From the NCBI GenBank assembly GCA_018711185.1, contig DVIQ01000007.1:1-64000 (forward strand): DNA of 64,000 bases, given 5' to 3'. Position numbers and translations under genes: made by a program. The notes beneath the pieces are model-generated. The model was not told the DNA's origin, did not search any database, and saw only the letters and a program-made list of their open reading frames with translations. Origin of the DNA: Candidatus Limivivens intestinipullorum. GTDB lineage: Bacteria; Bacillota; Clostridia; Lachnospirales; Lachnospiraceae. Below, piece after piece: positions 16,996-25,636 of this stretch; position 1 is the stretch's first letter, and every line of letters starts with the position of its first letter.

Positions 16996-18144
16996 ATGGC
17001 AAAAGTAGATATTGTATCCGGCTTTCTGGGAGCCGGTAAGACCACGTTTATTAAGCAGCTCATCGACCAGGTATTTAAGGGCGAAAAGCTGGTGCTTATT
17101 GAAAATGAGTTTGGAGAAATCGGCATAGACGGCGGATTTTTAAAGGATGCCGGGGTAGAGATTACGGAGATGAATTCCGGCTGCATCTGCTGTACTCTGG
17201 TGGGAGATTTCAGTGAAGCGCTGAAAAAGGTTATGAAGGAGCTGGCCCCGGACAGAGTCATCATTGAACCCTCCGGCGTCGGAAAGCTGTCCGATGTGGT
17301 GAAGGCCGTGGAAGGCGTGGAGGACAAGGCGGATATTGAGATCGGCAGCGCTGTGACGGTGGTGGACGGGAAAAAGGCGAAGATGTATATGAAAAATTTC
17401 GGCGAGTTTTTCCTGAACCAGGTGGAAAACGCCGGAACCATCGTCATTAGCCGTACCCAGCAGATGAGCGATGAGAAGCTGGAAGCCTGCGTGCATATGC
17501 TCAGAGAGCATAATGAAAAGGCGGCGATCATCACCACTCCCTGGGACCAGCTTGACAAGGATATGATCCGTAATGCCCTTGACCATTCCGCGATGCCGGA
17601 GCACCTGATCGGGGATGCGGAGTGCGGCTGCCATGATCATCACCATGATCACGACGGTGAGTGCTGCCATGATCATCACCATGATCACGACGGCGAGTGC
17701 TGCCATGGCCATGATGATGACCATGACGGCGAGTGCTGCCATCATCATGATCATGACCATCATCACCATCATGATGAGGAATGCGGCTGCCACGATCATG
17801 ACCATCATCACCATCACGACGGGGAATGCGGCTGCCATGATCACGATCATCACGGCCATCACCACGCGGACGAGGTGTTTACCAGCTGGGGCAGGGAGAC
17901 GGCTCACAAATACAGCCGTCAGGAGCTTGAGGACGCCTTAAAGAGCCTGTCCGGCAGCAGCGACTACGGCGTTGTGCTGCGGGCAAAGGGAATCATTCAG
18001 ACGGAAGACGGCACCTGGATGCAGTTCGACCTGGTTCCGGAGGAGTACGAAATCCGCCAGGGAAGTCCGGACTATACCGGAAAACTGTGCGTAATCGGTA
18101 CGGATTTAAAAGAAGAAAAGCTGGCAGAGCTTTTCCATGTATAA
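16996..18144 (+). CDS. COG0523/CobW-family G3E GTPase with long His-rich metal-binding region
   Basis: 382 residues from the ATG at 16996, which has GGGAGG seven bases upstream (an earlier in-frame ATG at 16981 has none). Walker A is GFLGAGKTT (9-17); the family's metal site CxCC is C63-I-C65-C66; ENEFGEIGIDG and EPSGVG match G3E motifs. Residues about 208-291 are an array of His, Asp, Glu and Cys (units like CCHDHHHDHDGE), able to bind many metal ions. The C-terminal CobW_C-like domain follows. Family members are GTP-driven metallochaperones for zinc, nickel or cobalt. The neighbouring GTPase fusion and ZIP transporter point to zinc, by inference. Confidence 0.93.
   Translation: MAKVDIVSGFLGAGKTTFIKQLIDQVFKGEKLVLIENEFGEIGIDGGFLKDAGVEITEMNSGCICCTLVGDFSEALKKVMKELAPDRVIIEPSGVGKLSDVVKAVEGVEDKADIEIGSAVTVVDGKKAKMYMKNFGEFFLNQVENAGTIVISRTQQMSDEKLEACVHMLREHNEKAAIITTPWDQLDKDMIRNALDHSAMPEHLIGDAECGCHDHHHDHDGECCHDHHHDHDGECCHGHDDDHDGECCHHHDHDHHHHHDEECGCHDHDHHHHHDGECGCHDHDHHGHHHADEVFTSWGRETAHKYSRQELEDALKSLSGSSDYGVVLRAKGIIQTEDGTWMQFDLVPEEYEIRQGSPDYTGKLCVIGTDLKEEKLAELFHV
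17616..17868 (+). repeat. In-frame His/Asp/Cys-coding imperfect tandem repeats
   Basis: Within the GTPase gene, units of about 36-45 bases built from CATGATCATCACCATGATCA-like sequence are repeated about six times with variation. The near-identity of neighbouring units suggests growth and loss by slippage, so the number of histidines may vary between strains. Confidence 0.8.
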
Positions 18145-18157
18145 AGAGGTGGTTCGG

Positions 18158-19102
18158 ATGCAGGAAGTAGCTGTTTATCTTTGTACCGGGTTTCTGGAAA
18201 GCGGAAAGACCACGTTTATCAAGGAAACCCTGGTAAATCAGGACTTTATGGAGGACGGTCCCACCCTTCTTCTGGTATGTGAGGAGGGCGAGGAGGAGTA
18301 CGATCCGGATTTCCTGAAAAAATACGATCTTCATATGCTGGAGGCGGACAGCCAGGATCAGATCAATCCGGGATTTTTCCAGAACTGTGAGCGGGCCTAC
18401 CGTCCGGTGCAGGTGATTATTGAGTGGAACGGCACCTGGGACATAAAGCCCCTTCTGGAGATGGAGCTGCCAAAGGGATGGCAGATCGAGGGAATTTATT
18501 CCACGGTGGATGCCACTACCATGGAAAGCTATATGGCAAATATGCGGAAAATGTTTCTGGAGCCTCTGTTCGAGTCCGGGCTGATTGTTCTGAATCGGTG
18601 TACCCCCCAGACAAACCGGGGAATGTTCCGACGGACCATCAAGGCATCGAACCCTCAGGCTCAGCTGATCTTTGAGTCAACGGATGGAGAGCTTCTGGGA
18701 CAGGGTGAAGATGAGCTTCCCTACGACCGGGACGCGGATTTTATTGATCTGGAGGATCTGGACTACGGACTGTGGTATCTGGACGCTTCGGAGCATCCTC
18801 AGGCCTACGATGGGAAGACACTGCGCTTTCGGGCACAGGTCTATACCAGTATGCGCTTTAAGAAGGGCATGTTTGTTCCGGGCCGGTTTGTGATGACCTG
18901 CTGCATCCAGGATACGCGCTTTATGGGTTATATCTGCAAATACACGGGGGATCTGCCCTATAAGCGTAGGGACTGGGTCTATGTGACCGTAAAATTCCGT
19001 TATGAATATTCCCAGATCTACCGGGAAAAAGGGCCTGTTCTTTATCTGGAGAAAATCGAAAAGACGGAAAAAGGACAGCCGGATCCGGTTCCGCTGAACT
19101 GA
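18158..19102 (+). CDS. CobW-like GTPase fused to a DUF1980-like (YcgQ C-terminal) domain
   Basis: 314 residues from the ATG at 18158, with AGAGGTGG upstream; it begins 13 bases after the previous stop. The N-terminal part has the Walker A GFLESGKTT (11-19) but no CxCC metal motif. The C-terminal part (about 210-310) has YDGKTLRFRAQVYTS, GRFVMTCCIQD (C248, C249) and DWVYVTV, the pattern of the DUF1980 domain found at the C terminus of YcgQ-type proteins. YcgQ/YcgR and COG0523 genes are both zinc-responsive in Bacillus. This suggests a metal-handling GTPase whose metal site has moved to the fused domain. The DUF1980 assignment is from pattern recognition. Confidence 0.78.
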   Translation: MQEVAVYLCTGFLESGKTTFIKETLVNQDFMEDGPTLLLVCEEGEEEYDPDFLKKYDLHMLEADSQDQINPGFFQNCERAYRPVQVIIEWNGTWDIKPLLEMELPKGWQIEGIYSTVDATTMESYMANMRKMFLEPLFESGLIVLNRCTPQTNRGMFRRTIKASNPQAQLIFESTDGELLGQGEDELPYDRDADFIDLEDLDYGLWYLDASEHPQAYDGKTLRFRAQVYTSMRFKKGMFVPGRFVMTCCIQDTRFMGYICKYTGDLPYKRRDWVYVTVKFRYEYSQIYREKGPVLYLEKIEKTEKGQPDPVPLN

Positions 19103-19203
19103 TTCGTTTGGAAAAGCGCTTTTCGGCCTTATGATCGAAGAAAGGCCGGAGCAGAAGCGCGTCTTACGAAAACACGAAAAAGCTGTCTCTTGTGCAGATT
19201 GTC

Positions 19204-19232
19204 TTGACCTTATGCCGTAAAAACGAGATAAT
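19204..19232 (+). promoter_or_regulatory. SigA-type promoter upstream of the DUF5808 gene
   Basis: TTGACC (19204-19209) and GATAAT (19227-19232) are separated by 17 bases. The start codon follows 20 bases later. Confidence 0.65.
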
Positions 19233-19252
19233 GAGGTAAAGGAGGGATGGCT

Positions 19253-20215
19253 ATGGATCTGGTGTCCGTGATTTTGTTTGGAACTTATCAGCTTTGCGTG
19301 CTGATTTTTTACGGCGTGTATAAAAGCGCGGGGACACCCAGAGGGACTGTGTTTCTGGGCGGCTATATCCCCTCCTGGACGGTAAAGAGTCCGGAAATCC
19401 AGGCCCTTTCGGCAGAGTACCACCGCAGCCTGCGCCGCTTGAGCCTGCCGGCGGCCGTGGCGGGGCTTCCGATGCTTCTGGGGGCCTGGCTTCCGGTGTC
19501 CCTGCTGATGATTTACTTTTTTGTATGGATGGGGATTCTCATTGCGGGTTCGCTGCTGATCTCTGCGAAAGCCTTCCAGAAGCTGTTCCGGCTGAAAAAG
19601 GAAAAGAGCTGGTTCTGTCCGGAGACCCTTTCTCTTTATACGCCGAAGGACGGTTCGGAGCCCTTTCTGGCGGATGACGATCAATACTGGCTCAAGGGCT
19701 GGTACTGCAATCCCAATGATAAGCGGCTTCTGGTGGCAGACCGGGTCTGTGCCACGAATTACGGACTGAATACAGGAAGAAAAGCGGGGATTGTTCTGAA
19801 TACGCTCCTCTGGGGAGGCATGGCGGCGGGGATGATCTGGCTGTCCGCTCTCATGCTCGACATGGATTTTCGCCCGTTTTCTATGACGATTCAGGAAAAC
19901 CGGGTCACGGTGGACGGCGGAATGTACGGCGCGACTTTTGATGTGTCCGATATAACGGATCTGGAACTTCTGGACGCGCTGCCGGAAGGAAAACGCAATC
20001 GAAGAAACGGAGCCGCTACCAGTCAGTACCTTCTGGGGAAATTTACCATTGCGGGTTACGGCGACTGCCGGCTGTTTTACTACCGGGAATCTTCCCCGGT
20101 GATTCGGATTGAGACAGAGGAATATAACGTGTTTTTCAATACCAGGGATTCCCAGAAAACCCGCGGGCTCTATCAAGAGCTGGAGACGCGGGCCGCTTCC
20201 GCCGGCGTGCAGTAA
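19253..20215 (+). CDS. DUF5808-containing membrane protein
   Basis: 320 residues from the ATG at 19253; AAAGGAGG lies 7 bases upstream, which excludes the ATG at 19247. Membrane segments are at about 4-22, 62-82, 85-105 and 182-205. Between them, DDDQYWLKGWYCNPNDKR and TNYGLNTGR form the short DUF5808 motif seen in SdpI-like and related membrane proteins of Firmicutes. The C-terminal 110 residues look like a soluble PH-like beta domain (ENRVTVDGGMYGATFDVSDI). The function is unknown. It has its own promoter, in the middle of a metal-related cluster. Confidence 0.7.
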   Translation: MDLVSVILFGTYQLCVLIFYGVYKSAGTPRGTVFLGGYIPSWTVKSPEIQALSAEYHRSLRRLSLPAAVAGLPMLLGAWLPVSLLMIYFFVWMGILIAGSLLISAKAFQKLFRLKKEKSWFCPETLSLYTPKDGSEPFLADDDQYWLKGWYCNPNDKRLLVADRVCATNYGLNTGRKAGIVLNTLLWGGMAAGMIWLSALMLDMDFRPFSMTIQENRVTVDGGMYGATFDVSDITDLELLDALPEGKRNRRNGAATSQYLLGKFTIAGYGDCRLFYYRESSPVIRIETEEYNVFFNTRDSQKTRGLYQELETRAASAGVQ

Positions 20216-20346
20216 AGGCGCGGCCCGGAATAGGAACCATACAAAGCCGCCGCGCATAGACTGTTACAGCGGGATGCGTTTCGCTTTCGCCCGCCCGGTT
20301 TTCGCGCAGGCCGGAAGAATACAATGTAAAAACTGGGAGGAATGAG

Positions 20347-21126
20347 ATGTCAATATTCGCAGGCTTGATGCTGCCCTTCCTCGGGACGGTCCTCGGGGCG
20401 GGCTGTGTATTTTTTCTGAAAAAGGAGCTGAAGCCTCTGGTGCAGAAATCCCTGCTCGGGTTTGCCTCGGGGGTCATGGTGGCGGCATCTGTATGGTCGC
20501 TTTTGATCCCGGCCATGGATATGTCGGAGGATATGGGAAAGCTGGCCTTTCTCCCAGCAGCGGCGGGGCTCCTACTGGGGATGGCTTTCCTTCTGTTTAT
20601 GGACCGGACGATTCCCCATCTCCATATGGGGAGCCGGGAAGCGGAAGGCCCCAGGTGTTCGCTAAAAAAAACAACCATGCTGGTACTGGCTGTTACCCTG
20701 CATAATATCCCGGAGGGAATGGCGGTGGGCGTCGTGTTCGCGGGAATGCTGGCGGACAGCGCGGAAATTTCTCTGGCCGGCGCCATGGCTCTTTCCATTG
20801 GAATCGCGATTCAGAACTTCCCGGAGGGCGCCATTATTTCCCTCCCTTTGCGGAGCGAGGAGCAGATGGGCAAAGGCAGGGCGTTTGGATACGGCGTTCT
20901 ATCGGGAATTGTAGAGCCGCTGGCGGCTCTGCTGACCATTGTGCTTTTTCGGTTTATCGAGCCGGCGCTGCCGTACCTTCTGGCCTTTGCCGCCGGCGCT
21001 ATGCTCTATGTGGTGGTGGAGGAACTGATTCCAGAAGCCTCTGAGGGTGAGCACAGCAATATCGGCACCATCGGCTTTGCCCTGGGCTTTACCCTGATGA
21101 TGGTTCTGGATGTGGCCCTTGGATAA
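20347..21126 (+). CDS. ZIP-family metal transporter (GufA/ZupT-like)
   Basis: 259 residues, eight predicted membrane helices, start preceded by GGGAGGA. The metal-transport helices IV and V carry H119-N120-x-P-E-G124 (HNIPEGMAVGV) and Q156-N157-F-P-E-G161, the signature of the GufA subfamily. It should import divalent metal, most likely zinc, across the cytoplasmic membrane. The location downstream of two COG0523-type GTPases supports a zinc homeostasis role. Confidence 0.93.
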   Translation: MSIFAGLMLPFLGTVLGAGCVFFLKKELKPLVQKSLLGFASGVMVAASVWSLLIPAMDMSEDMGKLAFLPAAAGLLLGMAFLLFMDRTIPHLHMGSREAEGPRCSLKKTTMLVLAVTLHNIPEGMAVGVVFAGMLADSAEISLAGAMALSIGIAIQNFPEGAIISLPLRSEEQMGKGRAFGYGVLSGIVEPLAALLTIVLFRFIEPALPYLLAFAAGAMLYVVVEELIPEASEGEHSNIGTIGFALGFTLMMVLDVALG

Positions 21127-21168
21127 AAGACAGGATTCGGGAGGCACCGGGCACCGGCAACAAAATAC

Positions 21169-21197
21169 TTGACAGATGTCTCTGCGTGTCATATGAT
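21169..21197 (+). promoter_or_regulatory. Promoter of the CorC/HlyC leader
   Basis: TTGACA (21169-21174) and TATGAT (21192-21197) are separated by 17 bases. This starts a leader of more than 300 bases before the coding sequence at 21530. Confidence 0.7.
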
Positions 21198-21204
21198 ATA
21201 AGAG

Positions 21205-21529
21205 ATCGCAGTTAGAATTGGAAACGTGACTGTAAAGCTACAGACAGTCGCAAGTAATGAAAGACAGGAGGAGAAAAGCATGGACACAGACAGTGACGCG
21301 GATACTGCCTCTATGAAAATTCCATGTTATCATATGAATTGACAGAGGTGTAGTCTGTACAGAAGTTGATTTCTGGCCAGGCTATGCCTTTTTGCGTTCC
21401 CGGCCGTGAATGTGAACGGAAGCGGCGGGGTGAACCGGGGAAGCGGACGCGGGTCCAAAGGGCCTTTCACGGCCGGGCTTTCCCTGACAGTCATTCATAG
21501 GATTTTGGAAAAGGAGCAGATTATATTTT
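21205..21529 (+). promoter_or_regulatory. Long structured leader upstream of the CorC/HlyC-type gene
   Basis: This leader contains a small hairpin (GACTGTAAAGCTACAGACAGTC, about 21229-21249, split for pairing GACTGT/ACAGTC), a short ORF with a strong ribosome binding site (21280-21342), and a long-range pairing of CCGGCCGTGAA (about 21400-21410) with TTTCACGGCCGGG (about 21466-21478). It does not match a riboswitch class I can recognise. A regulatory function is plausible, given its length and the short ORF. Confidence 0.45.
21280..21342 (+). CDS. Candidate 20-residue leader peptide
   Basis: MDTDSDADTASMKIPCYHMN, preceded by AGACAGGAGGAG at ideal spacing. The first 11 residues are rich in Asp, Ser and Thr; the end has Cys-Tyr-His. 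It lies between a good promoter and the CorC/HlyC-type gene. It may be a leader peptide or a remnant; the only evidence is the strong ribosome binding site and the position. Confidence 0.35.
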   Translation: MDTDSDADTASMKIPCYHMN

Positions 21530-22840
21530 ATGATAGGAGCAGTTATATTACAGGTCATATTGATAGCGTTGAACGCAGTCTTTGCCAGTGCAGAGCTTGC
21601 AGTGGTTTCGATGAACGACACAAAGCTGGAGAAGATGGCAGAGGGCGGGGATAAGAGAGCGAAAAGGCTTCAGGCCTTGACCGCGGATTCCGCTAAATTC
21701 CTGGCGACAATTCAGGTAGCCATTACCCTGGCAGGCTTTTTGGGCAGTGCTTACGCTGCCGATAACTTTGCGGAGCCTTTGGTGAACGGCCTTCTTAGCT
21801 TAGGCCTTGGTATTCCGAGAAATATTTTAAATTCTATCTGCGTGTTTTTGATTACCGTGGTTATTTCTTATTTCAGCATTGTTTTTGGCGAACTGATTCC
21901 CAAGCGGATCGCTATGCAGAAAAAGGAAGAGCTGGCCATGGCCCTTTCCGGTCCGTTGATTGTCGTATCACGGATTGCGGCCCCTCTCGTATGGCTGCTT
22001 ACGGTTTCCACGAACGGTGTGTTAAGAGCGCTGGGCATTGACCCGGACCGTGAGGAGGAAGTAACGGAAGAAGAGATCCGCATGATGGTCGCTGCCGGAA
22101 GCGAAAAGGGAACCATCGATGAGGACGAGAACGAGATGATCCAGAACATCTTTGAATTTGACGATACGGATGTGGAGGAGATCTGCACACACCGGATGGA
22201 TGTTGATATGGTAGAGCTGGACGATCCCCAGGAGGAGTGGGACAAAATTATTTTCGAAACCCGCCACAGCTTTTATCCGGTATGCGGTGAGAGCAGCGAT
22301 GATATAGTTGGTATTTTAAGCGCCGCGGAGTATTTAAGAATGAACGAGCGCACCAGGGAAAAGGTGATGGAAACCTGTGTCAAGAAGCCTTATTACGTCC
22401 CGGAGACCATGAAAGCGGATGCGCTGTTTGAGAACATGAAAAAATCCGGAAATTATTTCGCGGTTGTCATTGACGAGTACGGCGGAATGACCGGAATCAT
22501 TACCCTCAGGGATCTGATCGAGGTGCTTGTGGGCGAACTGAAGGAAGGACGGGAGGTTCTGGAGCCGGAGGATATCCGGCAGATTCGTGATGGCGAATGG
22601 ATTATCCAGGGAAGCGCCTCGCTGGACGATGTTGCGGAGGAACTAAACCTCACCCTTCCGGTGGATACTTACGATACGTTCAGCGGTTACATCTGCGGAG
22701 CTATTGAGGCGATTCCGGAAGACGGCAGCAGCTTTGAAACGGAAATCGATGGCCTCAAGATTTATGTAAATAAGGTGAAGGACCGGAAGATCGAGGAGGC
22801 CAGCGTGACACTGCTGCCTCCGGAGCCGGAAGCAGTCTGA
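21530..22840 (+). CDS. CorC/HlyC-family membrane protein (DUF21 + CBS + transporter-associated domain)
   Basis: 436 residues. The N-terminal DUF21 membrane domain (about 1-190, four helices) contains FASAELAVVSMNDTKLEKMAEGGDK-like sequence (given here only as the family pattern ASAELA). Two CBS motifs occupy about 205-335 (including GGMTGIITLRDLIEVLVGEL), and the C-terminal CorC_HlyC domain about 350-430. Proteins of this family export or sense magnesium or other cations in the cytoplasmic membrane; the hemolysin name is historical. The ribosome binding site AAGGAGCAG is about 12 bases upstream. The long leader suggests control at the RNA level. Confidence 0.92.
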   Translation: MIGAVILQVILIALNAVFASAELAVVSMNDTKLEKMAEGGDKRAKRLQALTADSAKFLATIQVAITLAGFLGSAYAADNFAEPLVNGLLSLGLGIPRNILNSICVFLITVVISYFSIVFGELIPKRIAMQKKEELAMALSGPLIVVSRIAAPLVWLLTVSTNGVLRALGIDPDREEEVTEEEIRMMVAAGSEKGTIDEDENEMIQNIFEFDDTDVEEICTHRMDVDMVELDDPQEEWDKIIFETRHSFYPVCGESSDDIVGILSAAEYLRMNERTREKVMETCVKKPYYVPETMKADALFENMKKSGNYFAVVIDEYGGMTGIITLRDLIEVLVGELKEGREVLEPEDIRQIRDGEWIIQGSASLDDVAEELNLTLPVDTYDTFSGYICGAIEAIPEDGSSFETEIDGLKIYVNKVKDRKIEEASVTLLPPEPEAV

Positions 22841-22887
22841 TTTATGCAGGCACGAACCCTTGATTCGCTGCCTGCCAAAAGAAAAGG

Positions 22888-22926
22888 GAGCCGAGAATTC
22901 TTTTACAGATGATTTTCGGCTCTTTT
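22888..22926 (+). terminator. Rho-independent terminator after the CorC/HlyC-type gene
   Basis: GAGCCGA (22888-22894) pairs with TCGGCTC (22916-22922), extended by weaker pairs inside, followed by TTTT. Confidence 0.75.
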
Positions 22927-22974
22927 GCTGTATCTGAACAAAGAAACAAGGCAGGACAGTTTTTGTAAAAAAGA

Positions 22975-23001
22975 TTGACAATTAATACAAAATGATAAAA
23001 T
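22975..23001 (+). promoter_or_regulatory. Promoter of the UvrA-like gene
   Basis: TTGACA (22975-22980) with TAAAAT (22996-23001) or GATAAA (22994-22999) at somewhat short spacing. The start codon follows at 23026. Confidence 0.55.
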
Positions 23002-23025
23002 GACGAAAGAGATGTTCTGAACTTT

Positions 23026-25503
23026 ATGATTTCAAAAATGAAAATCCGCGGCGCGAAGGTACACAATCTGAAAAACATTGATGTGGACGTGCCGCTGAAT
23101 AAGATTGTGGGCATCGCGGGGGTTTCCGGCTCCGGAAAATCCTCCCTTGCCCTGGGTGTTTTATACGCGGAGGGCTCCAGACGGTATCTGGACGCGCTCT
23201 CTACTTATACCAGGAGAAGAATGACCCAGGCCGCCCGGGCTCAGGTGGAAGAGGTGCTCCACGTACCCGCGGCGCTGGCCCTGCATCAGCGTCCCGGCGT
23301 CCCCGGCATTCGAAGTACCTTTGGCACCGGAACGGAGCTGTTAAACAGCCTGCGGCTGATGTTTTCGAGACTTGCGTCCCATCGCTGCCCAAAGGGCCAT
23401 TACCTGGCGCCGACTCTGGCGGTGGCGGCGGGCCGCGAGCTTGTTTGTCCGGAGTGCGGCGAGCGGTTTTACGCGCCGTCGGCGGAGGAACTGGCCTTTA
23501 ACAGCCAGGGAGCCTGCCGTACCTGCGACGGGACCGGAACGGTGCGCACCGTGGACCGCTCTGCCCTGGTTCCGGACGAGTCCCTGTCCATCGATGAGGG
23601 CGCGGTGGCGCCCTGGAATTCTCTGATGTGGTCCCTGATGACGGACGTCTGCCGGGAGATGGGTGTGCGGACCGATGTGCCCTTTAAGGAGCTGACGGAA
23701 CGGGAAAAGAACATTGTCTACGATGGGCCGGCGGAAAAGAAACATATTTTGTATCACTCCAAAAAGACGAATCAGGCAAGCGAATTGGATTTTACCTATT
23801 ACAATGCCGTTTACACGGTGGAAAACGCGCTGTCAAAGGTAAAAGATGAGAAGGGCATGAAGCGGGTGGAGAAATTTTTAAAACAAGACGTCTGCCCGGA
23901 CTGCGGAGGCACCAGGCTGTCTTTTGAGGCCAGGGCGCCGAAACTTTGCGGGATTTCTCTGGATGAAGCCTGCAAAATGACCCTTTCGGATCTGGTATCC
24001 TGGGTGGACGGCGTGCCGGACTCCCTGCCGGAGGAGATGCGGCCCATGGCCAGAAGCATCGGGGAGTCCTTTCAGACGGCGGCAAAGCGGCTGCTGGATC
24101 TGGGACTCGGATATCTGACCCTTGACCGGGCCTCATCCACCCTTTCCACCGGAGAGCGGCAGCGGATGCAGCTTGCCCGGGCGGTGCGCAACCGCACCAC
24201 AGGGGTCCTGTATGTGCTGGATGAGCCCTCCATCGGCCTTCATCCGTCGAACATTGAGGGGCTTACCGGGGTAATGCGCGATCTTGTGGCGGACGGCAAT
24301 TCCGTGGTGCTGGTTGACCACGATACGCAGATTCTGGCGGAGGCGGACTGGATTATTGAGATGGGGCCGGGGGCCGGAGCTGACGGCGGCCGTGTGATCG
24401 CGGAGGGAACGATTCCGGAGCTTATCCGGAACAAGGATTCCCAAATCGGTCCCTTTTTTGCCGGAACAGGGAAAGTGCAGGCACGCCCCGGAGCAGACCG
24501 GTGCGGGATGTTTGACGCGGGAAGGATTCATCTTGCCACCGGCGCGATTCACACGGTAAAGCCTCTCCGCGCGGACATTCCAAAGGAGCGGCTGACTGTG
24601 GTAACGGGTGTCTCCGGATCCGGAAAGACCACCCTGATTCTGGAGAGTCTGGTTCCGGGCCTGGAAGCCAGTATCCAGAACCGGAAGCTGCCGGGGCATG
24701 TCCTGGCGGCGGAGGCCGACGGTATCCGGCAGGTAAAACTCATCGACGCGACGCCCATCGGCATCAACGTCCGCTCCACTGTGGCCACCTATGCCAATGT
24801 CCACGACGAGCTCCGGAAAATTTTCGCGAGAAGCCCGGACGCGAAAAAGTCTGGCTTTAAAGCGGGAGACTTTTCCTACAATACCGGAAAGCTGCGCTGT
24901 CCGGTATGCGACGGCACAGGCGTGATCAGCCTGGATGTTCAGTTCCTGCCGGATGTGGAGATTCCCTGCCCTCAGTGCCGCGGTTCCCGCTACGGGAAAG
25001 AGGCGTACCGGATAAAATACCGGGGCGGAGACGGAAGGGATTATTCCCTGCCGGAGCTGATGGCGATGGATGTGAACCATGCCCTGACCGCCTGCCCGGA
25101 CAGCAAGGTAGTGCGCCAGCGGCTGAAGGTTCTGCAGGAGCTTGGCCTTGGCTATCTGACCCTTGGGGAGGAGACGCCCAGGCTTTCCGGAGGCGAAGCA
25201 CAGCGGCTGAAGCTGGCCAGCGAGATGGGAAAGGCCCAGTCCGATTCGCTTTTCGTCTTCGACGAGCCGACCATTGGCCTGCATCCCCTGGATGTCCGAA
25301 CCCTCCTTGAAATTTTTCAGACACTCGTCGAAAACGGCGCTACGGTCATCGTGATCGAGCACGACTTGGATGTGATCCGAAATGCCGACTATGTGATCGA
25401 TATGGGGCCGGGCGGCGGCGCGCAGGGCGGAAGAATCGTGGCGGCGGGGACGCCGGAAGGAATAAAAGCCTGTCCGGAAAGCGCTACCGGAAAGTATATT
25501 TGA
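23026..25503 (+). CDS. UvrA-like ABC ATPase, shortened paralogue
   Basis: 825 residues against about 940 for housekeeping UvrA. Both ABC modules are complete: Walker A GVSGSGKSSLA and GVSGSGKTTLI, signatures LSTGERQRMQLARA and LSGGEAQRLKLASE, Walker B LYVLDEPSIGLHPSN and LFVFDEPTIGLHPLD. Zinc-binding Cys pairs are present (CPECGERF, CRTCDGTG, CPDCGG, CPVCDGTG, CPQCRG). The missing length falls in the region between the first Walker A and the zinc module, where UvrA normally binds UvrB and DNA. Such shortened paralogues occur in many Clostridia and may act in DNA-damage tolerance or drug resistance. The start codon has a weak ribosome binding site; ATG 23038 is an alternative. Confidence 0.85.
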   Translation: MISKMKIRGAKVHNLKNIDVDVPLNKIVGIAGVSGSGKSSLALGVLYAEGSRRYLDALSTYTRRRMTQAARAQVEEVLHVPAALALHQRPGVPGIRSTFGTGTELLNSLRLMFSRLASHRCPKGHYLAPTLAVAAGRELVCPECGERFYAPSAEELAFNSQGACRTCDGTGTVRTVDRSALVPDESLSIDEGAVAPWNSLMWSLMTDVCREMGVRTDVPFKELTEREKNIVYDGPAEKKHILYHSKKTNQASELDFTYYNAVYTVENALSKVKDEKGMKRVEKFLKQDVCPDCGGTRLSFEARAPKLCGISLDEACKMTLSDLVSWVDGVPDSLPEEMRPMARSIGESFQTAAKRLLDLGLGYLTLDRASSTLSTGERQRMQLARAVRNRTTGVLYVLDEPSIGLHPSNIEGLTGVMRDLVADGNSVVLVDHDTQILAEADWIIEMGPGAGADGGRVIAEGTIPELIRNKDSQIGPFFAGTGKVQARPGADRCGMFDAGRIHLATGAIHTVKPLRADIPKERLTVVTGVSGSGKTTLILESLVPGLEASIQNRKLPGHVLAAEADGIRQVKLIDATPIGINVRSTVATYANVHDELRKIFARSPDAKKSGFKAGDFSYNTGKLRCPVCDGTGVISLDVQFLPDVEIPCPQCRGSRYGKEAYRIKYRGGDGRDYSLPELMAMDVNHALTACPDSKVVRQRLKVLQELGLGYLTLGEETPRLSGGEAQRLKLASEMGKAQSDSLFVFDEPTIGLHPLDVRTLLEIFQTLVENGATVIVIEHDLDVIRNADYVIDMGPGGGAQGGRIVAAGTPEGIKACPESATGKYI

Positions 25504-25570
25504 ATATTTGTAACAGCCATGCGTTACGAATATTTCAGAAACCTTCTGTGGATACTATTGCTGATAAAGC

Positions 25571-25599
25571 GTAACGGTTCAGCAAGGCCGAACTGTTGC
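25571..25599. mobile_element. Solo 29-bp palindrome with near-perfect 8-bp target duplication
   Basis: GTAACGGTTCAGC-AAG-GCCGAACTGTTGC matches the 3'-terminal palindrome of the 135-bp family. It is flanked by GATAAAGC (25563-25570) and GATAGAGC (25600-25607), 7 of 8 bases identical. Confidence 0.8.
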
Positions 25600-25636
25600 G
25601 ATAGAGCAGTTGCAGATTCCACAGGAGGTATTGTTT

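Noticed and set aside
17140..17907. Met/Val-rich frames across the His-rich repeat on both strands
   Set aside because: They are out-of-frame readings of the CAT/GAT/CAC repeats in the GTPase gene.
22674..22695. ACGTTCAGCGGTTAC resembling the element end
   Set aside because: It lies inside the conserved CorC/HlyC reading frame without a matching second arm; chance similarity.
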